DNA from: Candidatus Tepidiaquacellales bacterium OLB5
Lineage (GTDB): Bacteria; Bacteroidota; Ignavibacteria; Tepidaquicellales; OLB5
DNA: 41,877 bases
Assembly: GCA_001567545.1 (NCBI GenBank)
Contig: LLZO01000108.1
Coordinates: 1-41,877, forward strand
Reading direction: 5' to 3'
Each line of letters opens with the position of its first letter. Position 1 is the stretch's first letter. Under the pieces are notes generated by a model that was not told the origin of the DNA, searched no databases, and saw only the letters and a list, made by a program, of their open reading frames with translations. Shown here one piece after another: positions 26,647 through 35,891 of this stretch. The translations under genes and the position numbers were made by a program.

Positions 26647-27870
26647 ATGAGACCAATAATTTTAACAATTTTTATCTTCATATCAACAATTAATTCGGTT
26701 TTTACACAATGGATTCAAACGGAAAGTTTTACTGCAGCGGTTACCTGCCTGATTTCAGTACCTGCATCAGATCTTCCAGGAGGCGAAGTGTTATATCTGG
26801 GACTGGAAGGAAATGAGGGGGTTTGGAGATCAACGGACGGAGGCGATACATGGACAGAAACTGCTATGAATGACAGGACAGTATTTGCCCTTGCTGCCAG
26901 AGGCAGCTATATATTTGCGGGAACTGATGAAGACGGTATTTATTTTACTTCAAATGGCGGATCAACATGGAACCAGACATCAGTAGCAAACAGAACGGTG
27001 TATGGATTTACAGAAGCAGGAGGATACCTGTATGCTGGAACAAAAGATTACGGAGTTTATTGTTCAGCAAATAATGGTATAACCTGGTTCCAGACATCCT
27101 TAAACAATAAAACAGTAAAATCTTTATCTTCTTTTGGCAGTACGGTGTTTGCAGGAACATTACTGAACGGAGTGTATAAATCACCAAACCTGGGGACTAC
27201 ATGGACACAAACCCCACTAAATAATCTTCATATTGTTTGTATTGCTGTAAATGGAACCAATAATGAGGTACTTGCAGGCACTGATACCGGTTTATATAGC
27301 TCGACTAATCTGGGCCAGTCATGGTCTAACTACTATCATGACTTTGAAGTACTGTCGGTAATATTGAGCGGCGGTACTATAGTTACCGGAACTGACGGAG
27401 GTGTACGAATTTCATATGATAACGGCACTACATGGGTACAAAGAAATGAAGGATTAAACGGCAATCCATTACTGAGAACTTTAAGCGTTTCAGGAAATGA
27501 TATTATAGCCGGAGTAACAGATCACAGGGATGCCATTGGTAATTATGTATATAAAAGGCCATTAAACGAAATAATCGGGATCAAAGTACTTTCCAGTGAA
27601 GTTCCGGATCGATTCAGGTTATTGCAGAATTATCCTAATCCGTTCAATCCGGCAACTTCAATACGCTTTTCAATAAAAAGTTCTTCGGAAGTAAATTTGT
27701 CAGTATTCAATTCATCCGGCCAACAGGTTGCTGAACTTGTAAATAAAAATCTAAGTCCGGGAGAATATGAATATAAATTTGATGCAGAAAATCTGCCAAG
27801 CGGGATCTACTTCTACAGACTTACCGCAGAAAAATTTTCTGAAACTAAAAAAATGATACTTGTGAAATAA
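26647..27870 (+). CDS. Secreted BNR/YCF48-like beta-propeller protein with T9SS sorting domain
   Basis: After a signal peptide (MRPIILTIFIFISTINSVFT, then QW) come repeated blades of the photosystem-stability/BNR type. Examples are GVWRSTDGGDTWTETAMNDR, GIYFTSNGGSTWNQTS, GVYCSANNGITWFQTS, GVYKSPNLGTTWTQTP and GLYSSTNLGQSW. Each is joined by VxAxxxxGxxxFAGT strands, as in a six- or seven-bladed propeller. The C-terminal 80 residues are a T9SS sorting domain (RLLQNYPNPFNPATSIRFSI ... SGIYFYRLTAEKFSETKKM) very like that of the upstream gene. ATG 26647 is chosen because AAAGGAG precedes it; the frame opens slightly earlier at a GTG. Probably co-transcribed with the upstream propeller gene. Ligand unknown. 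Confidence 0.85.
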   Translation: MRPIILTIFIFISTINSVFTQWIQTESFTAAVTCLISVPASDLPGGEVLYLGLEGNEGVWRSTDGGDTWTETAMNDRTVFALAARGSYIFAGTDEDGIYFTSNGGSTWNQTSVANRTVYGFTEAGGYLYAGTKDYGVYCSANNGITWFQTSLNNKTVKSLSSFGSTVFAGTLLNGVYKSPNLGTTWTQTPLNNLHIVCIAVNGTNNEVLAGTDTGLYSSTNLGQSWSNYYHDFEVLSVILSGGTIVTGTDGGVRISYDNGTTWVQRNEGLNGNPLLRTLSVSGNDIIAGVTDHRDAIGNYVYKRPLNEIIGIKVLSSEVPDRFRLLQNYPNPFNPATSIRFSIKSSSEVNLSVFNSSGQQVAELVNKNLSPGEYEYKFDAENLPSGIYFYRLTAEKFSETKKMILVK

Positions 27871-27889
27871 TATTTGTTAACTCTGATTG

Positions 27890-27919
27890 GTCCCCGGAAT
27901 TTTCAGGGACTGAAAGGAG
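27890..27919 (+). repeat. Second copy of the hairpin-plus-Shine-Dalgarno element, with no gene after it
   Basis: GTCCC (27890-27894) pairs with GGGAC (27906-27910), then two bases later AAAGGAG (27913-27919). This is the same layout as 26608-26639. No start codon with an open frame follows, so it may be the stub of a lost third gene or a 3'-end element. Confidence 0.4.
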
Positions 27920-27986
27920 TTAAATAATCAACAACCTTTAAAGCATAGTTTTTTGAATAATACAGCGATACTAAAAATAATAACTA

Positions 27987-28019
27987 TTTATCAGAATTTC
28001 AGATTATTTTTCTGATAAA
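27987..28019 (-). terminator. Possible terminator of the heme operon
   Basis: TTTATCAG (27987-27994) and CTGATAAA (28012-28019) form an 8-bp stem around the restored hemL stop. On the minus strand it is followed by a broken T-rich stretch. It is AT-rich and weak. Confidence 0.35.
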
Positions 28020-29289
28020 TGATTCAAAGCTTTTAATTGTTTTATCAAGATCAGTTTTTTTTATGTGATGCTGAAATAAAATTTGCTTCAAATTGCGATG
28101 GTGTAATGTAGATACCATTATTGAGCATATGTTTAAAATAGGAAGAAAAAACAGAAATATTGCTTGATTTTGCCGATGAATAATCAGTTACACTGTTTTT
28201 TGTGAAAAACAATGTGAACATAGAGCCTGAAGTATTAAGAGTGTAATCCAGATTCTTTTTCTTAAGGACTTGATTAATACCATCATATAAGTAATCCGAT
28301 AATATACTTAACTTTTTGTAGAAGTTTTTATCTTTATTTATGACCTTAAGCGTTTCGTAACCCGCAGCCATAGCAAGCGGATTTCCGGAAAGTGTTCCTG
28401 CCTGGTAAACCGGACCGGATGGTGCTATCATATCCATCAATTTCTTATTACCGCCGTAAGCTCCAACAGGCAGACCGCCTCCAATTATTTTACCAAGGGT
28501 TGTAAGATCAGGTTTAATACCGTAAAGCTCCTGCGCTCCTCCTCGGGCTAAACGGAACCCTGTCATTACCTCATCAAAAATAAGAATTATTTTTTCACTG
28601 CTGCAAAGTTCTCTTAGGCTTTTTAAGAATTTTTTACCGGCAGGTATACATCCCATATTGCCTGCAACAGGTTCTATTATAATTGCTGCTGTATTATTTC
28701 TGTTTTTTTCTATAAGCCTGTAAACAGAATTTATATCATTATAAACAGCTGTTAATGTATCTTTAGCCGAAGCTTTTGTAACTCCGGGAGAGTCCGGTAA
28801 TCCTAAAGTAACTACACCGGAGCCTGCTTTAATTAAAAATGAATCACCATGCCCGTGATAGCAGCCTTCAAATTTAATAATTTTATCTTTGCCGGTATAA
28901 GCTCTTGCAAGACGAATAGCACTCATAGTTGCTTCTGTGCCTGAATTAACCATACGTACTGACTGAATTGAAGGAAAAAATTTCCTGATCATTGCTGCCA
29001 GCTTAATTTCGCCTTCAGAACATGTACCAAAGCTTGTTCCGTTTTGGGCAGATTTTAAAATAGCGTTAATGACGCTCTTTTCTGCATGACCAAGTATCAT
29101 TGGTCCCCATGACCCCACATAATCTATATACCTGTTACCGTCAACATCAAACAGGTAAGCACCGGCTGCTTTTTTTATGTAAACCGGATTACTGCCGACA
29201 GAACGGAATGCCCTGACCGGAGAGTTAACGCCGCCCGGCATTAACTTTAATGCTTTACTGAAAAGATTTTTGCTTCGGGAAAATTTCAT
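27999..29289 (-). CDS. hemL: Glutamate-1-semialdehyde aminotransferase, frameshifted near the 3' end
   Basis: HemL is a PLP enzyme converting glutamate-1-semialdehyde to 5-aminolevulinate. Signatures include MPGGVNSPVRAF, NSGTEATMSAIRLAR, KFEGCYHGHGDSFL, LIFDEVMTGFR, and TTLGKIIGGGLPVGAYGG with the PLP lysine in LGK. The plain frame ends at 28051 with SASHKKN, about 17 residues short. Removing one A from the A8 run (28055-28062, T on the plus strand) gives KKTDLDKTIKSFESFIRKII with stop at 27999-28001. That is about 429 aa, the standard length, and xDLDKTI is the usual HemL C-terminal helix. It is the last gene of the heme operon, 23 bases after hemB. Confidence 0.93.
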
Positions 29290-29312
29290 TTTACAAACAC
29301 ACTAAATTTTTC

Positions 29313-30317
29313 TTATACAGTACTATTTTTTAAAACCTTCGCGGCTTCCAGCGCAAAATATGTTATTATCATATCTGCACCAGCCCGTTTTATTGAATAT
29401 AATATTTCCATCATAGCTTTTTCTCCGTCAATCCACCCGGCAGCGGCAGCCGATTTTATCATACTATACTCGCCGCTTACATTATAAGCTGCAACCGGAA
29501 TATTGAAAGACTGTTTAACTTTACAGATTATATCAAGGTATGAAAGCGCAGGCTTTACCATTATGATATCAGCACCTTCTTTAATATCCAGATAAACTTC
29601 CCTAAGGGCTTCATCACTGTTCCTGTAATCCATCTGGTATGTTTTTCTGTCGCCAAACTGCGGCGCTGATTCGGCAGCTTCCCTGAAGGGTCCGTAAAAT
29701 GATGATGAATATTTAGCTGAATATGCCATTACCGGAATACCGGAAAAGTTTGCTTTATCCAGCCCGATACGTATAGCTTTAATTCTGCCATCCATCATAT
29801 CACTGGGGGCAATAATATCAGCGCCGGCTTCAGCATGCGATACTGCTTCTTTAACCAGGTATTCCAGGGTTATATCATTATCCACAATACCCTCTTTTAA
29901 AATTCCGCAATGCCCATGAGATGTATATTCACACAAACAAACATCTGTTATTACAATAATTTCCGGAACATTTTTTTTTATTTCTCTTACAGTTTTCTGA
30001 ATAATTCCGTTCTTATTAAATGCTTCAGATCCTTTTTCATCTTTATGTGCCGGAATTCCGAATAATATAACTGCTTTCACTCCAAGATTTAAAGCAGATT
30101 CACATTCTTTAACAGCACTTTCAACTGAATGCTGAAATATACCCGGCATAGAGTTTATTTCTTTTTTAGATTTCATTCCCTCAGAAACAAATAACGGGTA
30201 AATAAAATCGGTAACGTTAAGACCGGTTTCGCTAATCATTTCTCTTAAAATTTGATTGCTTCTAAGCCTTCTTAACCTGCTCATAGGGAAATCCGGTAAT
30301 ACAATTTTTTTAGCCAT
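29313..30317 (-). CDS. hemB: Porphobilinogen synthase (5-aminolevulinate dehydratase)
   Basis: HemB condenses two 5-aminolevulinate molecules into porphobilinogen. The 334-aa sequence has the zinc-site cysteines in [14 protein letters not shown], marking the Zn-dependent class. The two active-site lysines are in [16 protein letters not shown] and [13 protein letters not shown], with [14 protein letters not shown] between them. The gene contains an in-frame A9 run (29971-29979) that does not break the frame, a useful contrast to hemL and hemH. It lies 17 bases after hemY and 23 bases before hemL. Confidence 0.95.
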   Translation of the reverse strand: MAKKIVLPDFPMSRLRRLRSNQILREMISETGLNVTDFIYPLFVSEGMKSKKEINSMPGIFQHSVESAVKECESALNLGVKAVILFGIPAHKDEKGSEAFNKNGIIQKTVREIKKNVPEIIVITDVCLCEYTSHGHCGILKEGIVDNDITLEYLVKEAVSHAEAGADIIAPSDMMDGRIKAIRIGLDKANFSGIPVMAYSAKYSSSFYGPFREAAESAPQFGDRKTYQMDYRNSDEALREVYLDIKEGADIIMVKPALSYLDIICKVKQSFNIPVAAYNVSGEYSMIKSAAAAGWIDGEKAMMEILYSIKRAGADMIITYFALEAAKVLKNSTV

Positions 30318-30334
30318 AACTTTAAAAGTATTTT

Positions 30335-31684
30335 TTACATTTTATCCGTAAGTTCAAATGCATTTTTGATACAATCACAAACAGATATTCCTTTATAATA
30401 ATTAGAACAAAAATATAGTCCGGGGTTATCAACCTGAAATTTATCCAGTTTCATGGTGAGTTCATAATGATTTTTAGAATACTGCGGAATTGCCGCCTGC
30501 CACCTAACAATTTTAATAAAATCAGGGGCATCCTTAATACCAGTTAGTTCTTTCAAATCCCTCAATACAACAGCTGTTAATTCATCATCGTTCAGATTAA
30601 CCAATTCCGGCTGCCTTGCTCCTCCAATAAAATTTGTAAACAAATGAGAGTCACCCGGTGCACGTTCAGGAAAAATGACCGAGCTCCATAATGATCCCAG
30701 AATTTTTCTGTTTTCAGCTTCAGGAACAAGAAAACCGAAACCATCAGGATTAAAGCTGATCTTATCTTTCTTAAAGCCGGTAAACACTACAGCAACAGGC
30801 GGGTAATAAATTTTGATCAGATCTTCAGATAGATCCGGATCTATATTTTTTATAAACTTACCGGTAATTTTTGAAGGAACTGAAAGAATAACTGAATCAA
30901 ATACTTCATCAGCATTAGAGCCCTTGCTTTTATATTTAATAATATATTTGCGGTCATTTTTATCAACAGAAACTGCTTCAGTATTCAATAATAACCTGTT
31001 ACCAAGTTCACTGCTTAATGAGCTGACAATTTCGAACAAACCATTATTAAAAGAAAACATTTTTGCGGATTGTTTAGACTCTTCATTTCTTTTTTTCCGT
31101 TCTTTAGCAGATCTGATCTGTCCTTTAATAAGGCTGCCGTATTTCTGTTCAAGCTCATACAGTTTTGGGAACGCCGATTTAACATTTAAATCTTCAGGGT
31201 TTCCTGCAAAAACTCCGGCAACAAAGGGATTTATTGCGTAATCCAGAAACTCTTTGCCAAGTCTTCTTCTGGTAAACCCGGCAATTGTTTCATACTCGTT
31301 TGATTTTGATTTTATAAAAGGTTCTTTAAGAAGTTTTAATTTTGCAGAAGCTGAAAACAAGCCTGTTAGTAAAAAACCAAGCGGACTCATTGGAAGCGGG
31401 TGAAGTTTTCCGTTTTTTAAAATATATCTTTTTTTTGCTTCACCAGAAGCATAAATCTTTTTATTTATAATACCAAGAGAGTTAAGAAGTACATTAATAA
31501 GAGGAGTAGTTTCCAGGGTACTGTTTGGACCATGTTCAATTAAATAACCCCCGCTGTTTTCAGTTATTATATTTCCGCCGGGCGAGGATAATTTTTCAAA
31601 GATCTTTACTTCATGACCTTTGTTTTTAAGCAGGTATGCGGCAGTAAGTCCTGAAATTCCGGCGCCAATAACTGCTGTTTTCAA
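30335..31684 (-). CDS. hemY: FAD-dependent protoporphyrinogen oxidase (HemY/HemG type)
   Basis: An oxygen-dependent protoporphyrinogen IX oxidase of 449 aa. The FAD-binding [13 protein letters not shown] (residues 7-19), FEKLSSPGG and [10 protein letters not shown] are N-terminal signatures. The C-terminal [23 protein letters not shown] is the second FAD-contact motif. Because no hemQ is seen and a true HemN precedes it, the classical protoporphyrin route is more likely than the coproporphyrin route; that is inference. The start codon is TTG at 31684, overlapping the hemH stop (TTGA), so translation is coupled. Confidence 0.9.
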   Translation of the reverse strand: MKTAVIGAGISGLTAAYLLKNKGHEVKIFEKLSSPGGNIITENSGGYLIEHGPNSTLETTPLINVLLNSLGIINKKIYASGEAKKRYILKNGKLHPLPMSPLGFLLTGLFSASAKLKLLKEPFIKSKSNEYETIAGFTRRRLGKEFLDYAINPFVAGVFAGNPEDLNVKSAFPKLYELEQKYGSLIKGQIRSAKERKKRNEESKQSAKMFSFNNGLFEIVSSLSSELGNRLLLNTEAVSVDKNDRKYIIKYKSKGSNADEVFDSVILSVPSKITGKFIKNIDPDLSEDLIKIYYPPVAVVFTGFKKDKISFNPDGFGFLVPEAENRKILGSLWSSVIFPERAPGDSHLFTNFIGGARQPELVNLNDDELTAVVLRDLKELTGIKDAPDFIKIVRWQAAIPQYSKNHYELTMKLDKFQVDNPGLYFCSNYYKGISVCDCIKNAFELTDKM

Positions 31685-32692
31685 TTCTGCTCCGCAACAG
31701 AGTTATATCCGCTGATATTTTCAAGCACCAGGTTTTCCAATGCTGAAATAAAATGCGGCGAATCGTTTAATCCTTCGGTCATTTCAAACTGATTAATACC
31801 CTTTTCACCTGCCAGGTGACGGTATTCTATATTAAGTTCAAATAATGTTTCAAGATGATCAGAAGTAAAAGCAACCGGGACCATTAACAGATATTTAACA
31901 CCTTCGTTTGCTTTTTCTTCTATCACAGAGGGAGTTGAAGGAGTCAGCCATTTTTGAGGTCCAACTTTAGACTGGAAACAAAGTTCCCAATTCTGAGATA
32001 TTTTCCCCTTTTTTACTATTTTTTCCACAGTTTCTCTGATTTGAAACGAATAAGGATCACCTTGTTTAACCAGCTTTACAGGAGTGCCGTGAGCGCTGAA
32101 AAGTACAGTTACATCATTTAATTTATCAGCAGGAAATTTTTTTTAAAGCTGTATAAATTCTTTCAATAAATGAATCAATATATAGATCATTAAGATGATA
32201 ATTTTCGATCACTTTAACCGGAACATTTGTTAAAATATTTTGTGATTTTATTAACCTGTTCCATTCTTTTACACTTGAGCCGGTGGTTGCGGTAGAAAAC
32301 TGCGGGTATAATGGCAAAAGAACAATAATATCAGGACTGAATTTATTTACTTCAATTACAGTTTCTTCGGTAAACGGTTTCCAGTAACGCATTGCAATAA
32401 AAACTTTAGCATTAATTTTTTTTTGCAGGGAATTTTCCAAAAGCGCTGCCTGCTTGGAAGTAATATCCAAAATTGGAGATTTTCCCCCAATCTTTTCATA
32501 CTGCTGCTGTATCTTTGGGGCACGCTTTACAGATATAATTTTTGCGAGTTTTTTTCTGAACAGGAAACTAAAAGGAAAATTTATAATTTCTGGATCGTTG
32601 AACAGGTTAAATAAAAAAGGCTCAACCGCATCAAGAGAATCAGGACCGCCTAAATTTAATAACACTACTGCCGTTTTCAGATCATTTTTCAT
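31681..32692 (-). CDS. hemH: Ferrochelatase, split by a poly-A frameshift
   Basis: HemH inserts Fe2+ into protoporphyrin IX. The first 185 residues (VVLLNLGGPDSLDAVEPFL, AMRYWKPFTEETV, LLPLYPQFSTATTGSS) are read from 32692. The frame then stops at 32126 just after TALKK. Removing one A from the A8 run (32137-32144, T on the plus strand) continues with FPADKLNDVTVLFSAHGTPV, which holds the catalytic His of SAHGTP. It runs on through FQSKVGPQKWLTPST and VPVAFTSDHLETLFELNIEY to the stop at 31681, about 336 aa in all. Both halves are fully conserved, so this is not an old pseudogene. Unless corrected by slippage, neither fragment alone should be active. The cell has no other visible ferrochelatase in the window. 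Confidence 0.93.
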
Positions 32693-32714
32693 TGTACATA
32701 AACTTTAATTACAT

Positions 32715-34103
32715 TTATACAGTTCTGGAAAATACAGGTTTATTTCCCTGAAGCTTATCAATATAAGCATCAAAACACATTGCTATATTCCTTATAACCA
32801 GTTTTCCCATTTCAGCAACTCTGATTTTTCCTTCTGTAAAAGAAACCAGACCTTCATTTTCAAACGGTTTAAGATTGATTAATGCATCCTTAAAATAATC
32901 GTCAAAACTGATAGAATATCTTTTTGAAATATCATTCTTATCAATTTCCAGATGACACATTAAATTATTAATCACATCTTTTCTTATATGATCATCTTCA
33001 GTCATTCTGTATCCTAAATGAGTAGCAAGCTTACCTGATGACATTCTTTCAGAATAATCTTTTATGGTTTTAACATTCTGTGCATAAATACTGCTGAACT
33101 GGCTTATTGCCGACATTCCGAATGCATAGACATCACAACCCGCCTTTGTTGAATATCCCTGGAAATTCCGGTAAAGTGTTTTATTCTTCTGTGCTACGGA
33201 AAGTTCATCATCAGGTTTGGCAAAATGATCCATCCCAATGTACCAGTATCCAGCCCTGCTTAGTTTATCAATTGTCATAATCAGGGTATTAAGCTTATCT
33301 TCAGGTTTAGGAAGAGCATCCTGAGGAATGACCTGCTGGTGTTTCTTCATCCATGGAACATGAGCATAATTAAATACCGCAATTCTATCGGGAGAAATTT
33401 TAATAATTTCATCAAGAGTATCGGCGAAAGATTCACCGGTTTGATAAGGAAGTCCGTAAATAAGATCGATATTAATACTTTTCATCCCGGTCTTTCTTGA
33501 CCAATTAACTGCATCAAGAGTAATATCCAGCGGCTGTATTCTGTTAATAGCTTTTTGAACCTTTTCAGTAAGGTCCTGCACACCCATACTTACCCTGTTA
33601 AAACCGGATTCTGCAAATGCCTGCATATGAGCGAATGTTAGTTCACGCGGATCAACTTCCACGCTGGCTTCAATATCTTCGGCAAAATTAAAACGGTCTT
33701 TAACATATAATCCAACCTCTCTTATTTCATCCGGGGAAAGATAGGAAGGTGTTCCCCCGCCCCAATGAAGCTGCGATACCTTCCTTGAATCAGAAACAAG
33801 AGGAAGGATCATATCTATTTCCTTTTTAATTTCTGTATTATATTTCTGTATCTTGTTCCTGTCGCGGGTAACAAGCATTGTACAGCCGCAGAAATAACAT
33901 AATGAATCACAATAAGGGAAATGAAAATAAAGCGAGAGATCGGGAGCATTTAAATCTGCATTGGTTTTAATTATTTCATTCCTGTAATCAGTTTCGGTAA
34001 ATTTATCCGTAAATACAGGTGCAGTTGGGTATGAAGTATACCTGGGTCCCGGTTTATCATACTTTTTAAGGAAATCAATTTCTATTTTTCCAAATTGAGA
34101 CAT
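32715..34103 (-). CDS. hemN: Oxygen-independent coproporphyrinogen III dehydrogenase
   Basis: HemN is a radical-SAM enzyme that decarboxylates two propionates of coproporphyrinogen III. The sequence is a true HemN (462 aa), not the related HemW. It has KYDKPGPRYTSYPTAP at 14-29, the cluster motif CDSLCYFCGC (Cys65, 69, 72 and an extra Cys74), and LHWGGGTPSYLSP. It also has VDPRELT, INIDLIYGLPYQT and the HemN-specific C-terminal domain with GCDVYAFGMSAISQ and LGYRMTEDDHIRKDVI. It lies between hemE (3-base gap) and hemH (22-base gap). It allows heme synthesis without oxygen at this step, in contrast with the FAD oxidase used next. Confidence 0.95.
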   Translation of the reverse strand: MSQFGKIEIDFLKKYDKPGPRYTSYPTAPVFTDKFTETDYRNEIIKTNADLNAPDLSLYFHFPYCDSLCYFCGCTMLVTRDRNKIQKYNTEIKKEIDMILPLVSDSRKVSQLHWGGGTPSYLSPDEIREVGLYVKDRFNFAEDIEASVEVDPRELTFAHMQAFAESGFNRVSMGVQDLTEKVQKAINRIQPLDITLDAVNWSRKTGMKSINIDLIYGLPYQTGESFADTLDEIIKISPDRIAVFNYAHVPWMKKHQQVIPQDALPKPEDKLNTLIMTIDKLSRAGYWYIGMDHFAKPDDELSVAQKNKTLYRNFQGYSTKAGCDVYAFGMSAISQFSSIYAQNVKTIKDYSERMSSGKLATHLGYRMTEDDHIRKDVINNLMCHLEIDKNDISKRYSISFDDYFKDALINLKPFENEGLVSFTEGKIRVAEMGKLVIRNIAMCFDAYIDKLQGNKPVFSRTV

Positions 34104-34106
34104 AAT

Positions 34107-35146
34107 TTAATGATTCTTTCCGCTTTCTTTTTTAATAAAGTCAACCAAAGCCTTAACATTTTCAACCGGTGTAGAAGGCAATATACCGTGGCCAAGATTA
34201 AAAATATGGCCGGTTCCTTTACCGAAGCTTTCCAGTATCCTTCGTGCTTCGGTCTCAATTTTCTCCGGATTAGACATAAGTACCAGCGGATCAAGATTAC
34301 CCTGCAGCGCTTTTGAAGAATTTATTTCTTTTCTAGCTTCACCAATATCAATAGTCCAGTCAATACCAATAACATCACATCCTGATTCTGCAATAGACCT
34401 GATATTTTTTACACCTTTTGCAAAAACAATTAACGGCACTCCGGTAACTTTTAAGCTGTCAATAATTTTCCGTATGTATCTCAGTGAAAATTCTTCAAAA
34501 TCGTATGGTGAAAGCATTCCTCCCCAGGTATCAAAAATCTGCAAAGCATCGCACCCGGCTGCAACCTTGCCTTTAAGATATTCTATAACTGCATCAGTAA
34601 TCTTATTCAGAAGGCGGTGCGCAGAACCGGGATCTTTAAATATCAATGATTTTATGATTTCAAAGTTCTTTGAACCTTTGCCTTCTACCATGTAAGCAGC
34701 CAGGGTCCATGGGGCTCCGGAAAATCCGATTAGCGGAACTCTTGATGATAACCTTTCTTTTGTTAACTTAACAGCATCATAAACATATTTAAGTTTTTGC
34801 TGAATATCCGTATTGTCAAGTTTTCCGATATCATCATTATTTCTAACAGGATTAGGAAATGAAGGACCTTTAGATTCAATCATTTCCAGCTTTAAACCCA
34901 TTGCTTCGGGAATTACCAGTATATCGGAAAAAATAATAGAAGCATCAAAACCGAAAATTTCAATTGGCTGCACAGTAACTTCTGAAGCAAGTTCAGGAGT
35001 TTTACACATTGTTAAAAAATCATATTTTTCCCTTACAGCACGATATTCAGGAAGATACCTGCCGCCTGTCTCATAATCCAGACTGGGGTTCTTTCAACCG
35101 GCTGCATTCTGCAGGCTTTTATGAATAGATATTCTTTATTGTTCAT
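34107..35146 (-). CDS. hemE: Uroporphyrinogen decarboxylase, with a one-base deletion near the start
   Basis: HemE removes four carboxyl groups from uroporphyrinogen III. The intact frame (300 aa from 35009) begins at MCKTPELASEVTVQP and lacks the essential N-terminus. Upstream, ATG 35146 opens MNNKEYLFIKACRMQPVERT then PVWIMRQA. After a missing base near 35063-35065 the other frame reads GRYLPEYRAVREKYDFLT straight into the main ORF. The joined protein is 346 aa and has the diagnostic PVWxMRQAGRYLPEYR motif. This break needs an added base and is not in an A-run, unlike the other five. The start overlaps the end of hemD by 11 bases. Other motifs: DILVIPEAMGL, GFSGAPWTLAAYM, DTWGG and LGHGILPSTPVENVKALVD. 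Confidence 0.92.
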
Positions 35147-35882
35147 TATAAAATTTATTTATTGCTTCACCAAGTCTTTCAGCTTCTGCATTATCTGAAA
35201 TAATATCAGCTTTCAGTCCTAATAATTGTAATCTTCTTTCAGTTGTTTTGCCGATAACAGCATATTCAGTCCTGAAGTTTCTGTAACCGGGAAATAGTTC
35301 TGCAAAATTAGTAACTGCCGATGGACTAAAAAATGCAATACAGTCTATCAACCCTGATGCAAGCATTATTTCAGCGTTTTGCAGTAATTGATTTTTCATA
35401 GGTTTACGTGTTTCGTAAACCACTATTTCTTCTACTTCAGGCAGTTCTTTTAAAATTGTTTTCATTCCTATATTACCGGCAGGAAATAGAAATTTAGAAT
35501 TAACGTGCGTATCAGCTTTAAGCACTTCAGCCAATGAGGCAGAATTATAATTTTCGGGGAAAGTAAATACTTTGTAGCCTGATCTTTCGATAAATTCTTT
35601 GGTTTTACTTCCAACAGCATAAAGTTTTATGCTAATATTAATTTTTTTCTGTTTAACCCGTTCAAAAAAATATCTTACTGCGTTAGAACTGGTAAAAATT
35701 ATCCCGCTGTATTCAGTAATCTTATCAAGGCAATTATCAAGCTGAGAAAAATCTTTAACAGGATGAATTTCTATTAAAGGGGCAGTAATAACTTCGGCAC
35801 CATATTTACCGAGCAATGCAGAAAATTCAGCGGCATCTTCTGCAGGGCGGGTACATAATATTTTTTTTCCTAAAACAGACAC
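35136..35882 (-). CDS. hemD: Uroporphyrinogen-III synthase
   Basis: HemD closes hydroxymethylbilane into uroporphyrinogen III with inversion of ring D. The 248-aa sequence is divergent, as usual for this family, but carries KKILCTRPAEDAAEFSALL, APLIEIHPV, YSGIIFTSSNAVRYFFER, YAVGSKTKEFI, CIAFFSPSAVTNF and YAVIGKTTERRLQLLG. These fit the two-lobed HemD fold. The start is GTG at 35882, nine bases after hemC. An in-frame A8 run early in the gene (35861-35868) is intact. The stop overlaps the hemE start. Confidence 0.9.
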   Translation of the reverse strand: MSVLGKKILCTRPAEDAAEFSALLGKYGAEVITAPLIEIHPVKDFSQLDNCLDKITEYSGIIFTSSNAVRYFFERVKQKKINISIKLYAVGSKTKEFIERSGYKVFTFPENYNSASLAEVLKADTHVNSKFLFPAGNIGMKTILKELPEVEEIVVYETRKPMKNQLLQNAEIMLASGLIDCIAFFSPSAVTNFAELFPGYRNFRTEYAVIGKTTERRLQLLGLKADIISDNAEAERLGEAINKFYNEQ

Positions 35883-35891
35883 AACTGAAAA

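Noticed and set aside
30813..31241. 142-residue plus-strand ORF inside hemY
   Set aside because: Antisense to a strongly conserved enzyme, and the translation shows no motif or ribosome site.
27999..35146. hemL, hemH and hemE as old pseudogenes
   Set aside because: Each has a single indel, and both sides remain fully conserved, including active-site motifs. Long-standing decay would show further damage.
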